Origin: Sphingomonas sp. HDW15A
Lineage (GTDB): Bacteria; Pseudomonadota; Alphaproteobacteria; Sphingomonadales; Sphingomonadaceae
NCBI RefSeq assembly: GCF_011301715.1
Contig: NZ_CP049870.1
Span: forward strand, 1,488,001 to 1,552,000
DNA length: 64,000 nucleotides
Direction of reading: 5' to 3'
In this document: positions 17,849 to 26,722 of the stretch, in pieces
Numbering within the stretch: the stretch's first letter is position 1
Layout: the number at the start of each line of letters is the position of its first letter
Made by a program: the position numbers and the translations under genes
The notes under the pieces: model-generated
Told to the model about the DNA's origin: nothing
Seen by the model: the letters and a program-made list of their open reading frames with translations, nothing else
The model's database searches: none

Positions 17849-17868
17849 CCTTTTGTGCGATACGCCGA

Positions 17869-20001
17869 TCAGTTAGTCGGGAAGCCGCGGCGCTTGAGCA
17901 GCGCCTTGACGTCCGGATCGCGGCCACGGAACTGCCGATAGGCTTCGGCACGATCGGTTTCGTTGCCGGTCGACAGCAGAACCGTGCGGAAGCGATCGGC
18001 GATTGTCCGGTCGAACGGATTACCGGCCTCTTCGAAAGCCGCCCAGGTGTCCGCGTCCATCGTCTCCGACCATAGGTAGCTATAGTAGCCGGCAGAGTAG
18101 GCGTCCGACGAAAACAGGTGACCGAACTGCGGCAGGCGGTGACGCATCACCGTTTCCTTCGGCATACCGATTTCGGCGAGGGCCTTCTTCTCGAACGCAT
18201 CGGGGTCGACAACACCGTCGGCCTTCGTGTGAAGCTTCATGTCGACAAGCGCAGATGAAAGGTACTGGACCGTCTCGTAACCCTGGTTGAACGTATCGGA
18301 AGCCTCAATCTTCTTGAGCAGGCTCTCCGGCATCGGTTCGCCCGTCTTGTAGTGGCGAGCAAAGCGCTCAAGCACCGGTCGGGTCAGCAGCCAATTCTCG
18401 TTCACCTGACTCGGATATTCCACAAAATCTCGCTGCGAGCCGCTCAACGACGGATAATAGACGTCCGTCAACAGGCCGTGAATGGCGTGGCCGAATTCGT
18501 GGAAAAGGGTCGTTGCATCGTCGAGCGTAATCAAGACCGGCTCTCCCGGACCCGGCTTGATGAAGTTGTTGTTATTCGAGACAAGTTTCGGACGGCTTCC
18601 AAGCAATCCTGACGAATCGCGGTATCCGGTCGCCCAGGCACCCGAGCGCTTGCCTTCTCGCGCATAGGTGTCGAGATACCAGAGGCCGATGACCTTGCCG
18701 GTCTTCGCATTCGTCACCTCGAAGGTGCGGACGCTCGGCTCCCAGACTGGGACTTTTCCGGTGTTCTCGGTGAATTTGAGGTCGTACAGCTGCTCGGCAG
18801 ACCAGTGCATGCCCTTCACCAGATTATCGAGCTGGAAGTAGGGTTTGATTTCGTCCTGGCTGAGGTCGTACTTCGCCTTGCGAACCTTCTCCATGTAGAA
18901 GCGATAGTCCCACGGCTCGATTGAAGTGACCCCATCCTTGGCCGCGATTGGCTTCATTTCGGCCACTTCCTCGCCAACACGTTTAACTGCAGCCGGCCAG
19001 ACGCGCATCATCAGGTCCATCGCGCGTTCCGGCGTCTTGGCCATCGTGTCCTGCATGCGAAGTTCGGCGTGGGATTTGAATCCGAGCAAGTGCGCACGGT
19101 CGGCGCGCAACTTCACGATCTTGGCGATGATGGCGTTGGTGTCGTTGGCATTGCCGTTGTCGCCGCGATTGACGAACGCCTGCCAGACCTTCTGTCGGAG
19201 AGCGCGGTTGGTGGCGAAGCTCAGCACCGGATCGGCTGCCGAGCGGGTGTTGCGGATGGCGTACTTCCCCGCACCAAGGTTCTTGTCCTTGGCGAGGGAG
19301 GCGGCGGCCTGTTTCACGTCGTTGGGAATCCCAGCCATCTCGGCTTCGGTAGCAACGATCCAGGTCCCCTCGTCCTTGAGCAGGCGAGAGTTGAATTCGG
19401 AGAATAGCGACGACAATTCCTTGTTCATCGCTTTGAGCTGTTCTTTCTTGGCCGCATCGAGCTTGACGCCACGACGAACCAGCCCGTCATATGTACGGGT
19501 AAGCAGGCGCATCTGCTTGGCATCGAGACCGAGGCTGTCGCGCTTGTTGTAGAGCGTCTCGACGCGGGCGAAATACTTCGGGTCGAGCGAGATTTCGTCG
19601 AACGCGGCCGACAGCAATGGCGACCACTTCTTGTCGAGAGCCTCATAAGCCGGGTTCGACATATTGTCGGTCATCACGCTGAACATGCTCAGCACGTTGC
19701 TGATCCGCTCGCCGGTCTTGTCGCTCGCTTCGATGGTGTTGGCGAACGTCGGCGCTTGCGGGTTGTTGGCGATCACCGCCGCTTCCCGCTTCAATTCGTC
19801 GATCGCGACCTGAATCGCCTGGTCGTACAGTTCAGGCTTTGAATGGTCCCACGGCGGGACGCCCTGATAGGGACCCTTCCAATCCGCAAGCAGTATGTTG
19901 TTCGAGGCAGCGGCAGTCGTTGGCGCCGATTGCGCCATAGCGGCGGTTGCGCCGCCGGTCATTACGAGCGCAGCTGCGCTCGCCATCAGAATTGTCTTCA
20001 T
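17869..20001 (-). CDS. Periplasmic M3 family zinc metallopeptidase (Dcp-like)
   Basis: This 710-residue peptidase has a signal peptide (residues 1-23, ending AMAQ) and the thimet-oligopeptidase fold. The zinc site HEFGHAIHG lies near residue 502, and the rest of the family block follows (FVEYPSQVNENWL). C-terminal motifs are GMPKETVMRHRLPQFGHLFSSDAYSAGYYSYLWSE and the Tyr-rich substrate region. It probably trims dipeptides from peptide C-termini in the periplasm, as Dcp does. The length is normal and the gene appears monocistronic, with a terminator at its end. Confidence 0.92.
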   Translation of the reverse strand: MKTILMASAAALVMTGGATAAMAQSAPTTAAASNNILLADWKGPYQGVPPWDHSKPELYDQAIQVAIDELKREAAVIANNPQAPTFANTIEASDKTGERISNVLSMFSVMTDNMSNPAYEALDKKWSPLLSAAFDEISLDPKYFARVETLYNKRDSLGLDAKQMRLLTRTYDGLVRRGVKLDAAKKEQLKAMNKELSSLFSEFNSRLLKDEGTWIVATEAEMAGIPNDVKQAAASLAKDKNLGAGKYAIRNTRSAADPVLSFATNRALRQKVWQAFVNRGDNGNANDTNAIIAKIVKLRADRAHLLGFKSHAELRMQDTMAKTPERAMDLMMRVWPAAVKRVGEEVAEMKPIAAKDGVTSIEPWDYRFYMEKVRKAKYDLSQDEIKPYFQLDNLVKGMHWSAEQLYDLKFTENTGKVPVWEPSVRTFEVTNAKTGKVIGLWYLDTYAREGKRSGAWATGYRDSSGLLGSRPKLVSNNNNFIKPGPGEPVLITLDDATTLFHEFGHAIHGLLTDVYYPSLSGSQRDFVEYPSQVNENWLLTRPVLERFARHYKTGEPMPESLLKKIEASDTFNQGYETVQYLSSALVDMKLHTKADGVVDPDAFEKKALAEIGMPKETVMRHRLPQFGHLFSSDAYSAGYYSYLWSETMDADTWAAFEEAGNPFDRTIADRFRTVLLSTGNETDRAEAYRQFRGRDPDVKALLKRRGFPTN

Positions 20002-20097
20002 GAAACCCCACTCCCAAATGGAAATTTGCGTGCTTCCTATAGGAGCGGGTCTGAACCTGCCGCAACTTTCCCGTCGATGAACGGCCTCAGTCCTCGA

Positions 20098-20592
20098 CTA
20101 AAGGCTGGAAGCTCCGAGAAGAAGCAACAGCTTGGCGTCGACGGCAAGGCCGCGCTCGCGGCAGGAATCAACGAACTCCGCGACATTTTCCCGCTCCACG
20201 AGGTGGACCGCAATGTCCTCCTCACTTTTGGCGCCTCCGGGAGAAACGCCATGCGCTTTCACCAGGTCGAAGCCTTCCGCTACCATGCCCGGAGATGAAT
20301 GGAACCGGCCAAGCCGCTCGACGCTTGCAGCGACGAAGCCGGTTTCCTCTTCGAGCTCCTTGAGCGCGGTTTCCTCGACGCCATTATCGTCCTCGTCGCC
20401 AACGAGACCGGCTGGCAGTTCGAGGCAGCGGCGGCCGAGCGGAGTGCGGTACTGCTCGACCAGGACGACCTTGCCGTCATGCTCGGCGATGATGACGACC
20501 GCGCTTACGCCGCCGCACCGTTCGACATATTCCCACGGCCCGTCGGTAACAACGCGGATATATTTTCCCTGCCAGCGGACCTGCTTCGACAT
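20098..20592 (-). CDS. NUDIX hydrolase (ADP-ribose pyrophosphatase-like)
   Basis: This 164-residue Nudix protein has a beta-strand block VVIIAEHDGKVVLVEQYRTPLGRRCLELPAG, typical of ADP-sugar pyrophosphatases, followed by a Nudix box with the core KELEEETGF. The loop GDEDDNGVEETAL before the core differs from the strict GX5EX7 spacing, and Lys replaces the usual Arg. FHSSPGMVAEGFDLVKA is the ADPRase-type loop downstream. It starts 3 bp after the second TPM gene, so it closes the lemA-TPM operon. Confidence 0.85.
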   Translation of the reverse strand: MSKQVRWQGKYIRVVTDGPWEYVERCGGVSAVVIIAEHDGKVVLVEQYRTPLGRRCLELPAGLVGDEDDNGVEETALKELEEETGFVAASVERLGRFHSSPGMVAEGFDLVKAHGVSPGGAKSEEDIAVHLVERENVAEFVDSCRERGLAVDAKLLLLLGASSL

Positions 20593-20595
20593 GTC

Positions 20596-21270
20596 TTAGA
20601 GCTCAATGAGCTTGTCGGGGATTTCGTTCCTGTCCGCCGCATCGCGCGGGAAATGATGGGCCAGGACCTCGCCGATCAGCGCGATTGCGGCGACAATTCC
20701 ATCGGCGGGGCGCCCGTCCTTCACATCGGCAATTAGCGCCGCCATTGCCTCGCCCCACGTTTCCGGTGTGGTGACAGCGGTGATCGCTGCGTCACCGACG
20801 ATTTCGGCGCGGTGCTCTCCCATCGACAGGTAGATCAGGACTCCGGTACGTCCTTCGGTCCGGCGTTCGGCCGCCGCCTTGAAGAGCATAATTGCTCGGC
20901 GGCGGACGCGTCGGGTCTTGGTCGCGCCGGGAGTGAGCGCGAGCCTGAGCGGCATCCACTTCATCACGAAGAGGACGAAGAGGAATTTAGCGAGCGCGAC
21001 CCCCAGTAAAAGGGTCAGCATCGCCCGTTCGCTGGGCGGTGCGCTCCAACCCATCAACAGCGCCCAAGTCCAGTCGAGCAAAGGCGGCCAAGCCGCAACG
21101 GTTCCAAGATAGAAAAACAACACCGCAACGGCGTAATGCAGGCCGACGTCGTGGTAGGAATCGCTTGTTTGCGCGGTGATCGCGATGATCTCGCCGGCCG
21201 TTCCGGTTTCCGCAACAGCAATCGCTTCGCTGACCCGCTGATGGTCGGCCTCGGATACGTCGAGTGTCAC
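20596..21270 (-). CDS. TPM-domain (TPM_phosphatase/YgcG-type) membrane protein
   Basis: This protein of about 224 residues starts at GTG 21270, which overlaps the restored stop codon of the preceding TPM gene by 4 bases (GTGA). The N-terminus (VSEADHQRVSEAIAVAETGTAGEI) is the start of a TPM/TLP18.3 domain. Two TM segments follow (HYAVAVLFFYLGTVAAWPPLL; LTLLLGVALAKFLFVLFVM). The C-terminal TPM half (AERRTEGRTGVLIYLSMGEHRAEIVGDAAI) is on the other side of the membrane. The membrane-inserted layout is that of the DUF1269/TPM partner usually found after YgcG-like proteins. Confidence 0.82.
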   Translation of the reverse strand: MTLDVSEADHQRVSEAIAVAETGTAGEIIAITAQTSDSYHDVGLHYAVAVLFFYLGTVAAWPPLLDWTWALLMGWSAPPSERAMLTLLLGVALAKFLFVLFVMKWMPLRLALTPGATKTRRVRRRAIMLFKAAAERRTEGRTGVLIYLSMGEHRAEIVGDAAITAVTTPETWGEAMAALIADVKDGRPADGIVAAIALIGEVLAHHFPRDAADRNEIPDKLIEL

Positions 21271-22090
21271 CAGCTGCCCCTGCCCCGCCACCGCCAAACG
21301 AGCCCCCGCCGAAGCCACCGAAACCACCCCCTCCTCCGCCGAAACCGCCGAAACCTCCGCCGCCGCCCCAGCCGCCGCGTCCGCGCGAAGCATGACTGAG
21401 GGCCTCCAGGCCCCACAAGACGACAACTGGGTCGATGCCTCCACGCCGGCGTCGGCTCTGGTAGCGCCGGCCGCCCCGAGTCATTCCGTTGATACCGCCG
21501 ATAATCATGAAGAAGACGAAGACTATGACGATGACAGGCAGTAAGCCGACATCGTCTTGGCGATCACGTGCGCGGTTTTGCGCCGCCTGCGCGCGCTTAG
21601 CCGCTTCCTCGGGAGGAAGCTCGAGTTGCTGGATAATGGCATCGGCGCCGGCGACGATCCCGCCGCCCATGTCTCCAGCCTTGAACCTCGGCAGGATCGC
21701 CGAGCGGATAATCGTTCCGGCCATCGCATCGGTCAGATAGTCGTCCGCGCCATAACCGGTCGCAATCCAAACCTTTCGCTCGTTTGGTGCGACGAGCAGA
21801 AGCACGCCGGTGTCAGTCTGTTCGTCGCCAATGCCCCATTTGCGGCCAAGGTCGTTGGCGTAAGGCTGGATTTCCTGACCCCCGAGACTTTTGACAGTCA
21901 CCACGACCAGCGCGCGCCCGCTGCGATCGTTGAAGGCGGTGAGCTTGCCAGTGAGGTCGACTTGCTGTGCGGGGGTAAGCAGGTCCGCCTGATCCAGGAT
22001 CGGGCCGGCCGGGCGTTCCGGAAGTTGCGCCGCGGCCGCGCCGGCGGCGAAGAAAACCGCCAGCCAAAGGGCCACAAGCCAGCGGAACAT
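21267..22090 (-). CDS. TPM-domain (YgcG-like) secreted/membrane protein, frameshifted at C-terminus
   Basis: It has a signal peptide (MFRWLVALWLAVFFAAGAAAA), a periplasmic TPM domain (LTGKLTAFNDRSGRALVVVTVKSLGG, KWGIGDEQTDTGVLLLVAPNERKVWIATGYG), one TM helix (VIVIVFVFFMIIGG) and a Gly/Phe-rich tail. The uninterrupted frame runs past the expected end into unrelated residues. One extra base in the CCCC run at 21277-21280 (forward strand) restores the family ending GGGGAGGSW plus stop at 21267-21269, about 274 residues. It starts 1 bp after lemA, and LemA/YgcG pairs are a known conserved association. Confidence 0.85.
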
Positions 22091-22091
22091 G

Positions 22092-22691
22092 TCAGCCCGC
22101 CGTATTGAAGTCGACCTTGGGCGCCGTGTCGGCGCCGGCTGCGGCCTGGAACGGCACCTTCGGCTTGGCGCCGTAGAAGATCTTCGCGCCGATTGCGTCG
22201 GGGAAGGTACGGATCGTGGTGTTATAGCTACGCACCGCTGCATTATAGTCCTGGCGCGAGGTATTGATTCGGTTTTCGCTGCCCTCGATCTGGTCCTGGA
22301 GCGCAAGGAAGTTCGCGTTCGACTTCAGGTCCGGATAGGCCTCGAACGTTGCCAGCAGTCGGCCAAGCGACCCGCCGAGTTGCGCCTGCGCATTGGCATA
22401 TTGCTGCACCTTCGCTGGGTCCGAGAGGTCCTCCGCGTTGATCTGGATGCTCGTTGCCTTGGCACGCGCTTCGGTCACCTCGGTCAATACGGTGCGCTCC
22501 TGCTGGGCATAGCCCTTCACCGTCTCGACAAGGTTGGGAATGAGGTCGGCGCGGCGCTGGTAATCGGCCTGGAGGTTGCCGAACGCTTCGTTGACCCGCT
22601 CTTCGGCTGTCGGAACGGAATTGAGACCGCAGCCCGAAAGGCTGACGGCGGCAATCGGCGCAAGAAGTCCGAAACGGCGAAGTGCGGTCAT
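22092..22691 (-). CDS. lemA: LemA family lipoprotein
   Basis: This 199-residue protein has a signal peptide and lipobox (AAVSLSGCG), followed by the helical LemA domain (NLQADYQRRADLIPNLVETVKGYAQQERTVL, SRQDYNAAVRSYNTTIRTFPDAIGAKIF). AGGGGG lies nine bases before the ATG at 22691; the frame extends further upstream to a TTG without support. It is first in an operon with the two TPM genes and the nudix gene. LemA function is unsettled; the association with TPM proteins is conserved. Confidence 0.93.
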   Translation of the reverse strand: MTALRRFGLLAPIAAVSLSGCGLNSVPTAEERVNEAFGNLQADYQRRADLIPNLVETVKGYAQQERTVLTEVTEARAKATSIQINAEDLSDPAKVQQYANAQAQLGGSLGRLLATFEAYPDLKSNANFLALQDQIEGSENRINTSRQDYNAAVRSYNTTIRTFPDAIGAKIFYGAKPKVPFQAAAGADTAPKVDFNTAG

Positions 22692-22810
22692 GAACTTAAA
22701 CCCCCTCAAATTGTTGCGGACACGAATCTAGGGACGTGTCTTAGGCCTTTCAATCACCCCGCGAGACGTTAGGTTCCGAATATCTTCGACAGGATTCGGA
22801 GCAGGCGCGT

Positions 22811-23236
22811 ATGTTCTCGGAATTCAGGGCCTTCATCGCCCGGGGAAATGTGCTGGATCTGGCCGTCGCGGTGATCATCGGAGCAGCATTTGCGACCATC
22901 ACCGCCAGCCTGACCGACGACATCATCATGCCGGTCGTTGGTGCGGTCTTTGGCGGACTCGACTTTGCCAACCATTTCACCCTTCTCGGCCCAATACCGG
23001 ATGGCTTCAAGGGTGACGTCGGAAGCTATGCCGATCTTAAGAAGGCCGGTGTCGCGGTGCTGGGCTGGGGCCAGTTCGTGACCGTCCTCATAAATTTCCT
23101 GATCCTGGCCTTCGCGATCTTCCTGATCGTTCGCTACGCCAACCGGCTAACCAAGCGCGGCGAAGACGTGCCCGCTGGTCCGACGGAGATCGAACTTCTG
23201 ACAGAGATCAGGGACGAGATTAAGAAGCGAAGTTAA
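22811..23236 (+). CDS. mscL: Large-conductance mechanosensitive channel
   Basis: This 141-residue MscL has an N-terminal amphipathic helix and TM1 (FRAFIARGNVLDLAVAVIIGAAFATI, with the pore-lining VAVIIGAAF), a periplasmic loop, TM2 (FVTVLINFLILAFAIFLIV) and a charged C-terminal helix ending EIRDEIKKRS. It releases solutes from the cytoplasm under hypo-osmotic shock. The length matches the family. It is monocistronic and converges with the amidohydrolase gene, only 9 bp away. Confidence 0.96.
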   Translation: MFSEFRAFIARGNVLDLAVAVIIGAAFATITASLTDDIIMPVVGAVFGGLDFANHFTLLGPIPDGFKGDVGSYADLKKAGVAVLGWGQFVTVLINFLILAFAIFLIVRYANRLTKRGEDVPAGPTEIELLTEIRDEIKKRS

Positions 23237-23245
23237 TCGCAGCGC

Positions 23246-25330
23246 CTATTTCGGACGACCGCCCCATCCCGCCGCCTTGCGTAGGGCCGCGCCGTCCATC
23301 ACCGTTCCGTCGCTGACCACGGTTACGACGCGGCGAAGGGCGCCTAGATCGGTCGTTACATCGCCATCGACCAGCAACAGGTCGGCTTCCTTCCCAACTT
23401 TAATGGAACCAGTGCGGCCAGCAACACCGACCATCTTTGCTGGGACAATCGTCGCGGTTGCAAGCGCGTCGGCGTTGCTGAATCCCGCTTGCTTATAGAG
23501 TTCCAACTCGCGAACGAGTTCTATGCCCCATCCGTCCGTTCCGGCGACAATGGGCACTCCGGCTTTGTGCAATGCTGAAAGCAGGGACACCATTTTGGCG
23601 AAGCTCTTGCGATAATCATCACGCGTCAGATTCTCGATCAGGGGATGCCCTCCGGCCTTGAACCAGCGATCGGCGACAGGCGAGATAATTCCCGCGTAAG
23701 GTGCATAAGCCGGCGAGAAAGTACCGCCGTCCATCGTCAGAGCGCCCTCGAAGATCACCAGCGTGGGATCGATTATCGTCCTGCGCTTCGCTAACTCGGC
23801 AATGAATCCCCGCATTTCCGGCGAATTGAGGTCGACGTCCTTGGCATATTTGGCCGGACCCTCGATCCGCGCCGCGGTGTTTGCCTTGTCGACGACCGAC
23901 TTCGGCATCGCCTGCATCATGACGAAGTTCAGGTGCGTGATTTCATCGTAGCCCGCACGGACCGCCTCGAGCGGGCGCATGGTCGCGGGTACATGACCGT
24001 GAACATGAAGGCCGAGCTTGTGCGCCTCGGCCGCGGCCGGGGCGATCCACGCGGGATTCATCGACGTGTAGAACTTGGCGCCCCAAAGACCCGCCTCCTT
24101 GATCTTGCGGACGGCGGCAATCGCTTCTGCCTCACTCGAAACGGTAAGCGCGCCTTGCGCGGCCAGTGGATCCTTGCGGTCAATGATCGCAGAAATGAAG
24201 GGCTCGCCCATCAGCAAGTCGCCGCTATTGCGGCGTGCGACGACATCGCCGGCGCGATCGATCATCGTGCCGGGGCTTCGGAAGCTCGTGTAGCCGCTCG
24301 CCAAATTGGCGAGGACATCCCAATCGTCGCCGATATGGAGGTGGCTGTCCCAAAGTCCCGGAACCAGGGTCTTGCCTTTTCCGTCGATCGTGCGAACGCC
24401 TGCTGGCATAGCCATCTCAGCGAGCGACCCAATCGCGGCAATTTTGCCGTCGGCGACATAGACGGACTGGTTCGGTACGAAACGACGGTTGTCAGCGTCA
24501 AAAATCGTGACATCGGTGAACAACACCGGCGCCTTTGCCGCATCGGTCAGGAATTGGTGGGCAACGGTCTTGACGGCTTTTGCCGTATAGGCGTCCTGCT
24601 TGTCCCGAAGAACCTTGGCATGCGCTTCGTATCCTGCCGGGACGACCGATATCCAGCCGATGTCGGCAAACCACTTCCCGTCCTCGATCCAGGTGGTCAC
24701 CGGTGTCGAAGAAATGCCACGAATCAGCGCGAGCTCAACGATTTTCGGCCCACCCGGGCCGGTCAGTTCGGCCGTGATCCCCGTTCGTTCCAGGCTTGCG
24801 CGGCCAGAAGGTAGCAAGGCGATTCCGCTGGGCCCGGCCTTGACCATGGCCTCGACCATCGCCGCGCTGACCACTCCCGGGGCGTTAGCGGGCAGATAAT
24901 AACCCTGTGTCCCTGCCTCCCCGGTCCCGTCGGTGAGGTTCGACCAGTGTGCCTTGCCGCCCGTGTAAGAGAAGGATTCGTCGGCATTGCCGCCGGGAGT
25001 GATTCCCCGGACCTTTAGTCCTGTCAGGCGGCCCTGGTCGTCACTGCGGTAGAGGGCGTCAGTCTCCGTGATCCAGCCGCGAAGCGACTGGGAATAGCGC
25101 GCCGCGCGGCTCCCGTCCGGCTTGGACCAAAGCCAAATCTGGCCATGCTGGCCGGCATCGGAAACCACCACGTAGCGCTCGGCAGAAGCGGGCGGAATCA
25201 GCAGCTGCTCTTTTGCAACAGGCTTGCTTGCGGCTGAAACGTCAGCGGCAGGCGCAGTCTCGTGAGCGGTCAGCGTCGCCGGAATGCAGGCAGTACAAAG
25301 CGCAGCGGCAATCAGCATGTTCCGAGCCAT
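23246..25330 (-). CDS. Secreted amidohydrolase (metal-dependent, imidazolonepropionase-like)
   Basis: This 694-residue exported protein begins MARNMLIAAALCTACIPATLTAHE. Residues 1-260 form an N-terminal domain of unknown role (VVSDAGQHGQIWLWSKPDGSRAARYS). An amidohydrolase follows, with the strand and metal site GKTLVPGLWDSHLHIGDDWD (H-x-H), the metal-ligand Lys region GLWGAKFYTS, HVHGHVPA, EITHLNF and GTDGWGIELV. The C-terminal composite domain (KVGKEADLLLVDGD) closes the fold. It probably cleaves an amide or cyclic amide in the periplasm. The substrate is unknown. Confidence 0.88.
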   Translation of the reverse strand: MARNMLIAAALCTACIPATLTAHETAPAADVSAASKPVAKEQLLIPPASAERYVVVSDAGQHGQIWLWSKPDGSRAARYSQSLRGWITETDALYRSDDQGRLTGLKVRGITPGGNADESFSYTGGKAHWSNLTDGTGEAGTQGYYLPANAPGVVSAAMVEAMVKAGPSGIALLPSGRASLERTGITAELTGPGGPKIVELALIRGISSTPVTTWIEDGKWFADIGWISVVPAGYEAHAKVLRDKQDAYTAKAVKTVAHQFLTDAAKAPVLFTDVTIFDADNRRFVPNQSVYVADGKIAAIGSLAEMAMPAGVRTIDGKGKTLVPGLWDSHLHIGDDWDVLANLASGYTSFRSPGTMIDRAGDVVARRNSGDLLMGEPFISAIIDRKDPLAAQGALTVSSEAEAIAAVRKIKEAGLWGAKFYTSMNPAWIAPAAAEAHKLGLHVHGHVPATMRPLEAVRAGYDEITHLNFVMMQAMPKSVVDKANTAARIEGPAKYAKDVDLNSPEMRGFIAELAKRRTIIDPTLVIFEGALTMDGGTFSPAYAPYAGIISPVADRWFKAGGHPLIENLTRDDYRKSFAKMVSLLSALHKAGVPIVAGTDGWGIELVRELELYKQAGFSNADALATATIVPAKMVGVAGRTGSIKVGKEADLLLVDGDVTTDLGALRRVVTVVSDGTVMDGAALRKAAGWGGRPK

Positions 25331-25391
25331 TGGATTTCCCCTTCTGGAATACCCGGCAAGCTGCCCGCTAAGCACCCCTCATGCAACCCGC

Positions 25392-26273
25392 CTAGAGCTT
25401 GATAAGCGCCTCGGGCAGTTTGTCCGAGGCCGGTGTCACGTCCCAGTGCACCTCGCGTCCTGTTGCGTGCGCAGCCGGTCCGTCTTCGCTGTTATTGGTC
25501 AGGAACTCGCCGTCGGTGACGATCGCGAACCTTCCCTGTGCAAGGGACTTCGGGCCGTCCCCGCCCTTGTCGGGTAAGCCCATCATTCGCGCGCGAGCGC
25601 TCAGCGGGCCGGACCCTCCGGTGAAGGCCGGGGCGGTCACTTGCACTGCGCCATCGGCGCGCGGCCGGATCGTGACGAAGGGGATGAGCATGTCGGAGTC
25701 GGGCATCAGCGGGAAGGCATAGTCCTGCCTTGCACTTCCCTCGAAGCGGTAGACGACGTCGAACAGGCCTTTGCCTTTGTAGCTCACGGACTTCCACCCC
25801 GCCTGCTTCATCAGCTTGGCGGCAAAAGCACGGTTAGATTCTTCGTCCGTCCCCGGCATTCCGAACAGCTTCGCCATCTCCGAATTTTCCTGGGCCTTCT
25901 TCGACAGCCGCTCAGCCTCCTGCTTGTCGTGCTTGGCCTTTTGGGATGCAATCTCAACCGGGCTGCAGGTCCGCGTTTCCGCGCTCACCGGGTCAACGCC
26001 CTGTTCGCTAACGTTGTCGCCGGCCATCGTGATCTCAACGACGCCGGATTCGACCCTGCCATCCTTGTAACAGCGGACCATCGAGCCATTGAAAGGCGCT
26101 GGCTGGCCTGAATCGTTGGGCATCTGCAGGAAAATTTCGCCGCGGTAGTCCATGACGAACGTGCCATTCTTTCGAAGGGTCAACTCCGACTGGAACTTGC
26201 CAGGTGTCCACAGACAACCCGTAAGAAGCAGCGGTGCGGCCGCGACAAACGCCAGTTTGGACCAAATGCGCAT
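25392..26273 (-). CDS. Hypothetical lipoprotein
   Basis: This 293-residue protein has a clear lipoprotein signal (lipobox LLTGC). The mature part begins with a beta-rich segment (GKFQSELTLRKNGTFVMDYRGEIFLQM) and has a Lys/Glu-rich helical middle (about residues 105-145). A C-terminal beta domain contains RADGAVQVTAPAF and FAIVTDGEFLTNN. It looks like a sphingomonad-type conserved protein of unknown function. Its start lies just downstream of the tandem hairpins that follow the tmRNA, so it may have little intergenic promoter space of its own. Confidence 0.8.
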   Translation of the reverse strand: MRIWSKLAFVAAAPLLLTGCLWTPGKFQSELTLRKNGTFVMDYRGEIFLQMPNDSGQPAPFNGSMVRCYKDGRVESGVVEITMAGDNVSEQGVDPVSAETRTCSPVEIASQKAKHDKQEAERLSKKAQENSEMAKLFGMPGTDEESNRAFAAKLMKQAGWKSVSYKGKGLFDVVYRFEGSARQDYAFPLMPDSDMLIPFVTIRPRADGAVQVTAPAFTGGSGPLSARARMMGLPDKGGDGPKSLAQGRFAIVTDGEFLTNNSEDGPAAHATGREVHWDVTPASDKLPEALIKL

Positions 26274-26338
26274 ATTGAATCCCCCCGGATATCCGCATTA
26301 ACCATAGTCGCCTGCGAAGCGGGGCAAAAGGGGAAGGT

Positions 26339-26401
26339 GGGAGGCTTCTGTTGCCCGGCGCCTCCCCTGCCGCTGGAATCCCCTTCTGTTGCCCGGTGGG
26401 G
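26339..26401 (-). terminator. Tandem hairpins with identical loops after the tmRNA
   Basis: Reading the minus strand, two stem-loops follow the tmRNA. The first pairs CCCC (26398-26401) with GGGG (26380-26383). The second pairs GGGAGGC (26360-26366) with GCCTCCC (26339-26345). Both enclose the same 14-base sequence CCGGGCAACAGAAG. The second is followed by ACCTTCCCCTTTT, which suits a terminator. The duplicated loop is unexplained. Confidence 0.5.
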
Positions 26402-26692
26402 TCCGACCGCGCTTTTGTCATTGTAACTTCAGACCGTTAGGCCGTCAGTTACGCAGCAATTGCGAGCGCCTCGTTATCGTTGGCACTTGTGAAATGAGCC
26501 GTTGCGGTGGTCTCATACCGATCGGCAACCGGGCCTTTACCGCACTCGTCGATCCTGTTTCGCCCCATCAGCAACGGCGGAACCCCGCTCGCGTCCCGCC
26601 GCTGCTGGTGGAGGCGCCGGGGTACTGCCCCCGGGTCCGAAATGCTTATTCCACCCGATCGTCTACCGACGTAGCCGGTTGCCCGGCTCCGC
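26402..26692 (-). ncRNA. ssrA: tmRNA, circularly permuted two-piece alphaproteobacterial type
   Basis: The permuted order is visible on the minus strand. First comes an acceptor piece with an AGCCGG-GCAA-CCGGCT hairpin and a tRNA-like end GGCGCCTCCACCA (CCA ending at 26606). Next is a linker whose CAGCAGCGGCGG folds back on its complement and is cut out on maturation. The coding piece then begins GGGGCGAAACAGGATCGACG. The tag frame starts at a GCC resume codon (26482-26484), encodes ANDNEALAIAA and stops at 26449-26451. Tags of this ANDN...AA form are alphaproteobacterial. tmRNA with SmpB rescues stalled ribosomes and marks products for proteolysis. The outer ends are approximate. The acceptor-stem 5' strand appears one G short. 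Confidence 0.92.
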
Positions 26693-26693
26693 C

Positions 26694-26722
26694 AATCTAG
26701 TCCTTTCAAGGGTCATCTTCAA
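26694..26722 (-). promoter_or_regulatory. Candidate promoter of the tmRNA
   Basis: On the minus strand TTGAAG (26717-26722) and TAGATT (26694-26699) are separated by 17 bases, placing the transcript start just before the first acceptor-piece hairpin. Identified by eye from consensus similarity and position. Confidence 0.45.

Noticed and set aside
26449..26709. An 86-residue minus-strand open frame ending in SANDNEALAIAA, first taken for a protein gene
   Set aside because: It runs across the acceptor and coding pieces of the tmRNA; only its last 11 codons, the tag, are translated, by trans-translation.
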